Source: [Phialemoniopsis] sp. UDSM-2020 (lineage: Eukaryota; Ascomycota; Sordariomycetes; Thyridiales; Thyridiaceae). From it: a stretch of 64,000 nt of DNA. Position numbers and translations under genes: made by a program. The stretch covers positions 3,286,001 through 3,350,000 of the forward strand of contig JAEILZ010000007.1 of assembly GCA_018873225.1 (NCBI GenBank). Direction: 5' to 3'. Below the pieces are notes generated by a model, which saw only the letters and a program-made list of their open reading frames with translations, made no database searches and was not told where the DNA came from. This document shows positions 55,901 through 64,000 of the stretch, piece by piece (the first letter of the stretch is position 1; each line of letters opens with the position of its first letter).

Positions 55901-56942
55901 AGCCACTGTGTTAGTCCATGAGGAACATAGTATTAGGCTTCCATCGCACTCACGTCGGACATTCCGTAGCCGTTGAACTGATATCTCTCCGGCTCCGCCC
56001 TCCTCTGAGCGGCTCGTGGGGTCAGCGCCTGTCACTTGCACAAGAATGACTTCACTAGCAGTCCCCAAGGTAGCGGCATGTCTTGACAGGTCCTATCGAC
56101 ATTTTTACCATGTATCAGATTGAGGTGACCGAGCATAGACTTCACGTGGGACACATACCAAGGAGGATATTGGAGAGTCGCTGAGCTGAACTCCAAAAAC
56201 ATTGACAACGTTAAAGACTCTGGCGATGAAACCAAAGGTTCGGGAGATGGTTCTCAATGCTTCGGAAAGTGCACTTAGCACAAAATGGAGTGGGCGTTTG
56301 TACGTGGGATTTGTTACGAGCAGAAGCCTAAAAGCAAGGCTCTCCCATGACTCAGTCGGTGAGGTCGAATCCCGATGTGGCGTGGCCACGAAGACCTGCA
56401 AGGCATGAGACAATCAAACAGCAAGCCAAGGATTGAAGCGCACCAACCGCTAGACAAGTCTTGGTCGCTAGGTCTTTTGCAAAGCTTCTGGTATGAACGA
56501 GAGAATAGAGAGCCTTGGCAATCCCAGTCAGTATGTTGGATAGCACGAGTGAAGAGCAATATTGTCAAGGCGGGACTGACAGATTTTATGATGAAACCTC
56601 CAATATCGTGTCCGACGAAAGTAAGACGGACATCAGGGTTTTTGATGTCCTCAGCCAATTCCTTGCGAACGTGGATCAGTAATTCGGCACCAATTTTGGC
56701 GATAGCGATGGCCAAGTCCTCTGCGTCGAGGTTCAGTTTGTACTCGAAATTGATGATACCGGCCGGTGTGAGCTGTCCGGAAGGAGACGTGAGAGCCATG
56801 AGGCTCCAGAGCCCGAGCCTGGATACCCAGCAAGTCCATGCACTGTTATGAAGCTGGGAACATTACGGTGAGAAGAGGAGCCTAGAGGATGGCGAGATGT
56901 CACTGACTAATATTTGAGCGCATCTTCCCGCTTCAAAGCCAT
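49954..56942 (-). CDS. Giant NLR-like protein: hydrolase, degenerate NACHT, about 23 ankyrin repeats, SPRY
   Basis: The well-supported part runs from 55767: exons to 50967, 50884-50728, 50662-50451 and 50375-49954 join in phase (1863 aa). It holds a NACHT-like NTPase with a degenerate Walker A (LLVAGNKTPGMSRRM, lacking GK[ST]) and a kept Walker B (CIIDRLDE). About 23 ankyrin repeats follow, for example TPLHMAAKKGSLDVIKLLL. The C-terminal SPRY-like domain includes VTLEVDMDEGKACVTVNG and EGRLFPLLGLWGD. Upstream exons (about 56942-55770) encode a SERAC1/SesB-like hydrolase: FVGHDIGGFIIK, VFVATPHRDST and SWESLAFRL. The first exon (MALKREDALKY) and the motif ITVHGLAGYPGSGSG are in a different frame from PAGIINFEYKLN, with no canonical intron between, so the N-terminus may be frameshifted. 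Splicing between 56240 and 55770 is uncertain. An NLR-type recognition role is inferred. Confidence 0.75.
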
Positions 56943-57454
56943 GGTATTAACGTGGAGTTGAAAGGTTCAACAAGTCTCTATGGCGGCAGTCGCGGGCCTG
57001 CCGATGCGCTTCTCGGGTCACGATCGCATTGTGCAAGAGTGTGTTTCCGGCCGCACGCGAATCACTACAGAGATAAGGCTGACAAAAGAGGGTAGGTACC
57101 GAGGGCGGGGAAAAGAGCAGGATGGCAACAATGCTTTGTGATCAGCGCTCGAAGCACTGCCCCATCTCGATGTAACTCTGGTCAATGACCTAATCGAAGC
57201 TTGGGGGCCGCTGTAAAACAACCGCATTAGCGCCTACCCCTGGCATGGCTAAGCGGTCTAATCAGCTCTAATTTTGCCATTCCCCCCTCAGGACCTCGTA
57301 CTGGGCCCACATGTACCAATTGCCCACCTGCGCTGAAGGGGACTGAATTGTTAGAGTGGGATGATCATGGTCGATCAGTCATTGATATCCAGGATATCTA
57401 CGAGGAGAACCATCAACTAACATGTCATTCACTTGACATTACAAGACCTGCTCC
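56943..57454. other. Intergenic holding the left inverted repeat
   Basis: The gap lies between two minus-strand genes. It contains the left copy (57213-57294) of an 82-bp inverted repeat; nothing else was recognised. Confidence 0.5.
57213..57294 (+). repeat. 82-bp inverted repeat, left copy
   Basis: Begins gtaaaacaaccgcatt and ends cccctcaggac. Its reverse complement occurs at 62560-62641 with a single mismatch (81/82). It lies about 160 bp beyond the stop codon of the ankyrin-subtilisin gene. No other copy was noticed in the window and no clear target-site duplication flanks it. Confidence 0.95.
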
Positions 57455-60390
57455 CTAATTCCCATCCCTGTCATTGTCTTCGGAGCGAAAGTTGTTAAGA
57501 TTCCACCGCTCTGGCAACTGCCTCGCTTCCTCTCCTCTCGGGAACATTGTCTCAAGCGCAACACTGTCGTTGATCCTTCCCAGTACCTTGACAATGCCTT
57601 TGTTGGAGTAGAACCCTTTCTCCTTGAGATCGTCTCTGTCAGCATCGTTGAAGACCTGCAGCAGGAGAAGAGCTAGCGATGCAATACCAGCAGCCAGGGC
57701 TGTAGCAACCGACGAACCAGACACACGACCGACGCCGTCCCCGATGTACGATGCACCCAGTGCATGGATCTTCTCTCCGGGTACGGGGATGTTGAGGCTG
57801 CGTGTGTCCGACTCCAGGCGCCAGTTGCCAAACTGGTCAGTTGCAGCAACACGTAACGTTCGGTCGTAGTCTGCCGGATACACGTGCCCTGACCACGCTC
57901 CCTCGTCGGCGGTGGAGCACACAACGAGGGCCTTCTCCGTGGCTTTGGCCATGACTTTCTCGAGTTCGGGGAATTTGCCCTTCATGATCCAGCTTATGGA
58001 GATGACGTCAACGTCTTGTTCGATGGCCCATTCAATAGCCTTAGACAATGTCAGCCTTATGCTCGTTGCTTGAATGATCGAGGCGTTTACCTTGACGGCA
58101 TTCTCGTATGAGATGTCCCTACGGCTTTTCCCAACTCTCGCAATGTACAACCTACAAAATGGGTTGACCTCGGTGATAAGGGAAGCCATCTGTGTGCCGT
58201 GAGGGTCTGACACCATCCACCAGGGCAGCATCCTGTGCTCGCTGTCACTGTCGGCACCCACGTACGAGACACCCCTCTCTATGTGGTCGCGCACCCGTCT
58301 GCGAAACATGTCTGCTCCATTGTCAATGATAGCGACCTTGATGCGCCGGTCCATATCCTCGTGCTGCTCCGGTGCCGTTGTGAGTGATTGGTACCGCTCC
58401 CAGTACTCCTGGAACAATTCGTTCGTCGACTTCTTCCGCTGCAGTTGTCGAAGGAACTGATGCGAGCTCTCCAGGTGCTTGATCAACCCGAGACTGAGAC
58501 GGTGTCAGCGTTTGGATATCATACACTTGTCGGGGAACTGACGTCTCGTCTGATTGCTCTACTACATATTGCGGAAGGGGAAAGTCCCACTGCCTCTCAG
58601 TGTTCACCTTCCAGTCAAGCCTTTTCCGTGAAATGGCTCTTTCTCTCGCATTCTCATCAACATCAATAGCCAGTTCCTCGAGACTCTTATCAAGTAGGAG
58701 TTTGTACTTCTCGACCAACTTTGCATGCCGGCTCTGGGCCTCCTTTGGCTGCTATTCGGAGGTCAGAATCTAGGGGGATTGGAAGGGACGCCAACAACAT
58801 TACATCAAGAGGATTCAGATCGACAATCTCAATAGTGACTCTCTCAAGCTGGCTCTTGTGGTTAGCGACGATATATAACGGAGGTTATTGAGTGCATTAC
58901 CTGCGGCAATCTTCTAAAACCATCATCGCTTTGCCAGTGATAAAGGACACTCCAATTACCGGTAGCGTAAAGAGTAAGCTCCGTGAAGTCGGCAGCATGT
59001 GTAGAAGACGTGAGGATCTCGAGATTAATGTCAAGCTTGCGCCAGTCGAGATTCTCAATGGCGAAATGGTCGATAATTGCTTCGGAAACCAAGGCGTCAC
59101 TCATAGGAAATGACGTATTGTCTGGAATCGTCAAAGTCTTGATTCTCTTCACCCCTCTTTCTTTGAGGCACTGAAAGAGGTCCCGGATGCCCTCGTGTGG
59201 TGTGCGCTTGCCAAACGTGTTGAGGTCTGGGAGGAAGACATAGATTAACGTCTCCTCGAAAACAAGGCTCGTCTTAGGTGACTTCTTGAGCTCATCCACA
59301 AAGATGCGGAAGTCGTGCGAGGATGAATTAAAGTCGGAAAGATCCAGACACAGTTCTTTTTCTGTCATGTAGTTAGTGAATCTGATCGTCAGAGCCCGAC
59401 CTGCTCAACTTGCCTTGCCCTGCACAAATTAATGTTAGTAAGTGACAGAGGCTATAAGACAGCAGCCTTGAGACGACTCACCCTTTAAGCCATACAAAGC
59501 TCGCTTTAGATCTTGTATCTTGGGTATGTGATCGAATATTTGATTTCTGATTTCCTGCTGGGTGTCCTTTTCGTCCTGGTTGTCGGCTAGATCCTTGAAA
59601 CGGAAGATGCGTTCTTGGTATGGTGACCTCTTCTCTGCATTGACAGCAGTCCATATTGTGCTCAGCAGCTCAGATCCTTGAGCTGCCTCCCTCATGGCAA
59701 AGAGCACTGACTTGACCGTGAATTCCGCCTTTTCACTAAAATTTATCAACGCATGGTCATGACATGAGGCTTCTGTACTCACCTCCTGCTCCCTCTCAGA
59801 GCCCATTCATGCCTATCCTTCTGCATAAGAAGGTGGATTGGCGTATTCCCATCCTTGTCCCTCATACTAAATATTTCGGGACAGTTATGAGCACAAAAGT
59901 CTATCATGACGTAGACACAAGGCAATTGTTGTGAAATTGCTTGGTGTAGACAAGTTCTCTGACCAGAATCAGTCGCTTGTACCAGCGGCTCGGTGACATC
60001 CCTGGGCAATTCGAGCACGAGAAAGTTGATTAGGTTGTGGTTCTTGGCCGAGATGGCAAGGTGGATGATGTTGCGGTCGAGGTAGTCCCGGGCTTCCATT
60101 AGTCTGCGCACCTTGGCATCTTCATGCTCCACGATCCAGAACAAGAACATGTAGCCCTGGAACTCCTCAAAGGCCTTGATGTCCGCCTGTACAAGGCTGA
60201 GGACCAGGTCATCGTGGCTCTTGTTGCGAACCTTCATGAACTTGCTGGAGAAGCGCTGCCACGCCGCGTCGTCTGCCTCGTCCTGCGCTATATTGGGGAG
60301 CTCGTTCCACCATGCTTGGAAGATCTGGCGATGAGCTACAGTATCTGTGTTGTCAACCAAGCTACAAGACTCTAGCCGGTCTACGGTCAT
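57455..60390 (-). CDS. Ankyrin-repeat protein fused to a subtilisin-like (S8) serine protease
   Basis: A phase-consistent model has exons 60390-59783, 59735-59482, 59361-58901, 58848-58804, 58751-58608 and 58477-57455, giving 844 aa. The N-terminal 200 aa contain ankyrin-like units (LDRNIIHLAISAKNHNLINF, GQRTCLHQAISQQL, DKDGNTPIHLLMQ). The middle (about 200-500) is unrecognised. The C-terminal 340 aa are a subtilase with a full triad: Asp in KVAIIDNGAD, His in SDPHGTQMASLI and Ser in VSGSSVATALAAG (the family's GTSxA motif read as GSSVA). The WIMKGKFPEL and EKALVVCSTADEG regions also fit S8. It has no signal peptide or propeptide, so intracellular action is likely. The 130-nt intron before the protease (GTGAAC donor) is the least certain junction. 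The gene lies inside 82-bp inverted repeats and is divergent from the 61078 gene. Confidence 0.8.
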
Positions 60391-61077
60391 CTTGACGGAG
60401 TTGTTCTTGTTCTTCAACGAGGGGGCGACGTGCTAGGGCGACATGGGGCGGCGTCCTTGAGGTGAGGGGCGCCTTGAGGCTTATCCGACTGTCGGCCAGT
60501 GCTGGGGTTACTTAACTACAGGCATGAGCTGAAAGCGGGAGGTCTCAATATGCGATCCTCGAGTACAGCATGGTATGGGGAGAGAAGAGTCAAGTCGAAC
60601 ACTGGCTACCCATGGCGTTGAGGAAGAAATGACGACAGTACCGATGACTGGGCCTCTGATCAAGCGACACTAGCCACGGTGAGCTTTTTAGGCGTGTGTT
60701 TTGATGCTGATCCCTTGTCATTTCAGGCTGCTGGGGTGCTGCTTACTGTGGGGTTTCATTGGAGGACATCGCATGGGTTTGCTGCAGAAGCGCTGCAGCG
60801 TCACATCGAGAGCTGATCGATTGGCAAAGCGGTTACGACACTCCACTGAGATGTCAGCTGGAGGTGCCCCTCCTTTTCGACGAGATATGACCACTGCTCA
60901 CAGGTTTGACAGCATAGTTCTAGGCCAGCGCAGCTTACCCTCTTACGAAGGTTGCAGGCCGGAAATTTCGATCCCCCTGTCAGGTATCGACTGCCGAGCA
61001 ATAGGGTTATCCCACTACCCAACGCCATACAGGTCAATACCTCGCAGGGACGTCTTATTTACCCTTGCCACCTCTGT
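60391..61077. other. Intergenic, shared promoter of the cassette genes
   Basis: About 690 bp between the divergent starts at 60390 and 61078. The plus-strand gene's frame stays open back to about 60952 but without an ATG. No other gene was recognised. Confidence 0.45.
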
Positions 61078-62475
61078 ATGCTCGGACAGATGGATCAAGT
61101 TCACAGGCTTGGCGATGATGGGTTAAGGTTCTCCCTCGTCGAGACGGTCGGAGGCAAGTCGGGCCAGCTCAAGACGGCCGGCAACACACGTCTCTTGACG
61201 ATACCCGGCAAAGGATACGAAGCCGACGTCCGTCGCGTTCACGAGGTGCATGGGGACTTCAGCAAGGAATCGGGTGTCACAGACGATGCGAGCTTGCTCG
61301 TGCTTAGAATCATCCCAGAGCTAGACGCGCCCGGCAAGCGGCGTTTCAAGAACTTCAAAGTGACCCTGGAGGTGCACCCGACCGACGATGCCCAACTCAA
61401 CGATGACCCTCCATACATTGAGCTGTACGAGCCCGCACATGATGGCGACCAGTTCTTTCAAGAGAAGATCATCAATGTTGAAGACTCAGATGGGTACGAG
61501 TTCTCCATCAAGGCGCAGCAATATCTCGAGGGTGGGTATACAAAGTCAGGCTCATCGAAGGAGTCATACGAAAGACGAAGGTTGTTGAAGCTCTCCTCGA
61601 AGCCCTCTGGGCCAGGCACCGAGGATACGCGGGTAAAATGGACTCTCATCCCCGCGATGGAAGAGGACGGCATTGGCGATAGCCTAGCTGTCGCGCTCCT
61701 AGTTCGCCGCGCGAAAGGCGCAAGTTTCAACATCAAAGTCAAGACGAAGGCAGACGTCTCATTCCGTGCCAAGGACACGATGAGGTTTCTCACCGGTCGG
61801 CGCAACATCGACTTCCAAATGGGGCCATTCGGACCTGCAAAGGGCGGAGTGCAGACTAGCCCTGAAGGCGTGTCGAAGGATAACCTGTCCACATGTACTG
61901 GCCCTATTCTGCAACAGTTGTCATATCTTCATCTCCCAGAGAAGGCGAGCGGGAAGGAATTTTATCAGGCTCACGGCGATGGTATGGAAAACACTCCAGC
62001 GCCTGGATGACTTTAAGTGTGGCTAACGACTACGACAGCGTTTGCCCCCTCATCTGGAGATTCTCCAGCGCCAAACGTTGTTCCCGGGGAGCAAGGTTCA
62101 TCCGAGGGGTTGAAGAGGCTTCTACTCAGGCACCGAGTTACCGTGAAAGGTGCTGGAACTGTTGGCCAGGGGCAGTCGTCCAATGCTCCAGATCGCTCGG
62201 CCACAGAGACAGAACAGAACTTGACTACTTCGCCGCACGGATCCTCGAACTCATCTGTACCGGCAATCCCACCGAAGAACGCAAGGCGAACTTCCCTCGT
62301 AGGTGGGAGCACTACCACATCGCACAATCGAGCTCTACGCCATCAGATGATGGCGGCTCTTTACCAACGGCTTGCTGAGCTTCATAGGGAGGAGGCTTTA
62401 GAGGCACTGGGCGCTGAGGCGTTGGCTGATTCTTCTTACGCGGACGAGGTGATAGCTGCTGAGTTGCGGCGGTGA
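61078..62475 (+). CDS. Unrecognised 446-aa protein in the inverted-repeat cassette
   Basis: Two exons (61078-61981, 62039-62475), with a 57-nt intron carrying a CTAAC branch point, join in phase. The start is 61078 or 61090 (MLGQMDQ). The N-terminal 290 aa look folded and beta-rich (LGDDGLRFSLVETVGG, NFKVTLEVHPTDD, TRVKWTLIPAMEEDGIGD, GASFNIKVKTKADVSFRA). The middle is low-complexity (Ser/Gly/Pro) and the C-terminus is a charged alpha-helix (HQMMAALYQRLAELHREEALEALGAEAL). No catalytic motif, signal peptide or membrane segment was seen, and the family is not recognised. It is divergent from the ankyrin-subtilisin gene and ends 85 bp before the right inverted repeat, so it may be that protein's partner, substrate or regulator; this is inference. 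Confidence 0.65.
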
Positions 62476-62866
62476 CATACTTGTAGCCTCTCGCAATATT
62501 CTTCCATCAAGTAGTCCATTGAAACCAAATGACCAGAGTCAATTTTCAGCACGTCAGCAGTCCTGAGGGGGGAATGGCAAAATTAGAGCTGATGAGACCG
62601 CTTAGCCATGCCAGGGGTAGGCGCTAATGCGGTTGTTTTACCTTCGTCAGCCTCATCTGCAGCCCTATTTTGCCCTGGATTGACGTCAACTGCAAGGGGC
62701 CAAAAGCCACTGACGCTTTGGGTTGAGAAAGGAAGCTTTTGTAGGCGAGCTATCCATATGGGTGGCATTCAAAAGCGCATATTGTGAGCGCCCACCCAAC
62801 CATTGTTAGCCTCAGGAAGCCTCAACACGGCCGCGCCTCTTCAGCACCGTCGACTTAGTACAGCCG
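62476..62866. other. Intergenic holding the right inverted repeat
   Basis: Contains the right inverted repeat (62560-62641) and the 5' region of the partial gene that follows. No coding segment was recognised. Confidence 0.45.
62560..62641 (-). repeat. 82-bp inverted repeat, right copy
   Basis: Reverse complement of 57213-57294 with one mismatch. Together the copies bound 5429 bp. Flanks beyond the repeat are unrelated on both sides apart from an adjacent CT dinucleotide. Confidence 0.95.
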
Positions 62867-64000
62867 GTGCTACCAAATGCCTTTAGAGCCTACAGTAGCA
62901 GCACCCTGTCTCACCTCAGCCTGCTTGGCCTGTCAGCCGAGTGCTTCCAGATCGTCTTCCAACAGCTTTTTGAGATCCTAGACTTGTCAGAATTGGCACG
63001 TCTGCGTTCCGTGAACAGTATGTTATTGCAACAAACGATGTTCTTCCTGCTAGAACCAGGTCATCTTACTAAGTGAAACAGCAACATTCAACCAGGTAAT
63101 TTTGTCCGGCCTCGCCCAAATTCGGGTTTTGCCGACCTTGCTGGACCAACGCAAACTGATATGGACCACACTGCCCCACGAGCAGCGCGCCAGCGCCACG
63201 AGATTTCTGGCTGCATACTTGAGGCGTCGTCCACACCAACAAAAGCCTTGGACTAGCAACATTTCGTCGTTCCTGAATCATCTTGTGGACGAGGTGTTGC
63301 AATCAGAAGGACTGCCCGTCGACCATCCTCGCGGCTTCCAGTACATGTACCAGCTCTGCCGATATCTCGACGAGGAGCAAAAATTCGACAAGCTCATACG
63401 CGCGCTTGAGTCTAAGACCTCACTTGGATTGAGAGGAACCACCGACGGATCACTCCTACTTATGGGCCGGATCATTGTCGGACTTCCAGTTGACACATCA
63501 GAGTTGAATTCGGATTGGGTCAATAAGGGTTCCGTGTTCCTCGGCACGCCATTGCGAGCAAGTCTCTACACATCAAGAGTTGATCTGATCCGGCACATAC
63601 TGGCTCAGCGTACCTTGGACTTGAACAAGACCGCCCACTCTGCTCTCGAAACGGCGGTCAGGCATTGCAGCCTCGAGATCGTTGAGTTACTGCTAGATCC
63701 CGACATGGAGCTCGAGAGGACTGGTTACAAATACGAAAACCAGGTTCTCCTAGCCATGACGCTGAGGCGACCGGATATTGTGTGCAGTCTCATGTCACGC
63801 TGCGAAGACGAATCTCCCAAGTGGCCAAGAGTCTTCAGCCAAGGCATGTGGGAGGCTGTACTCACCGGCCAGACCGAGATGGTCGAAGTTCTCATCGACA
63901 TGGGCGCGGACGCTGTGGTGGCCAGAGAGTACGGGGGCATCCCGTCAAGAAGACCCGCACCGCTCGAAGTCGCAGCATGGAGGGGCCACGACGACATGGT
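62867..64000 (+). CDS. Partial F-box-like/ankyrin protein, cut by window end
   Basis: Exon 62867-63017 and an exon from 63082 run open to the window end (about 355 aa seen); the 64-nt intron has a GTATGT donor and AACAG acceptor. The joined N-terminus (LSAECFQIVFQQLFEILDL, SELARLRSVNTTFNQVIL) resembles an F-box. Ankyrin-like units follow: TAHSALETAVRHCSLEIVELLL and GMWEAVLTGQTEMVEVLIDMGADAVV. An in-frame stop lies upstream and no ATG is seen between it and 62867, so the true start or first exon is not determined. An F-box/ankyrin protein would act as a ubiquitin-ligase adaptor, which is inference. Confidence 0.6.

Noticed and set aside
59470..59481. Possible 6-nt micro-exon and GC-AG intron before exon 3 of the ankyrin-subtilisin gene
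   Set aside because: A single ordinary 120-nt GT-AG intron also keeps frame, so the micro-exon is not needed.

Overview
The window is 64 kb of nuclear DNA from a filamentous ascomycete (Pezizomycotina, probably a Sordariomycete). The evidence is genes with many short (about 48-130 nt) GT-AG introns and CTAAC/CTGAC branch points, a VAC7 orthologue, a HET-domain gene, fungal NLR-like proteins and secreted cell-wall enzymes. No rRNA, CRISPR array or bacterial-style operon was seen. Exon models were joined by hand from splice sites and reading phase; those called consistent keep frame across every junction.

Layout. 0.3-4.2 kb: a cyclase-family enzyme and a sugar transporter, divergent over a shared 1.1 kb promoter. 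5.2-8.0 kb: an ankyrin protein. 9.0-17.3 kb: a metabolic stretch with a type-B carboxylesterase, FAD monooxygenase, short-chain dehydrogenase and a PHO84-like transporter. 17.8-26.9 kb: a protein with a helical STAND-like N-terminus, a SnoaL-like protein, an 11-exon seven-TM-like membrane protein with no long open frame, a secreted SMP-30-like beta-propeller and a hypothetical protein. 27.6-32.6 kb: a 1577-aa secreted protein joining LysM, three chitin-binding modules and a GH55 glucanase.

33-64 kb is rich in self/non-self-recognition architectures: two neighbouring related SERAC1/SesB-like alpha/beta-hydrolase proteins (one with NACHT), a HET protein, a giant hydrolase-NACHT-ankyrin-SPRY protein, an ankyrin-subtilisin fusion, and a partial F-box-like/ankyrin gene. 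VAC7 lies among them.

The most striking structure is a pair of 82-bp inverted repeats (81/82 identical) at 57213-57294 and 62560-62641. They enclose exactly two divergent genes: the ankyrin-subtilisin protein and an unrecognised 446-aa protein. This looks like a mobile or invertible cassette carrying a protease-effector gene and a partner.

Several genes show possible damage: a missing AG acceptor in the FAD monooxygenase, an out-of-frame N-terminus in the giant NLR-like gene, and an awkward exon junction in the 5.2-8.0 kb ankyrin gene.
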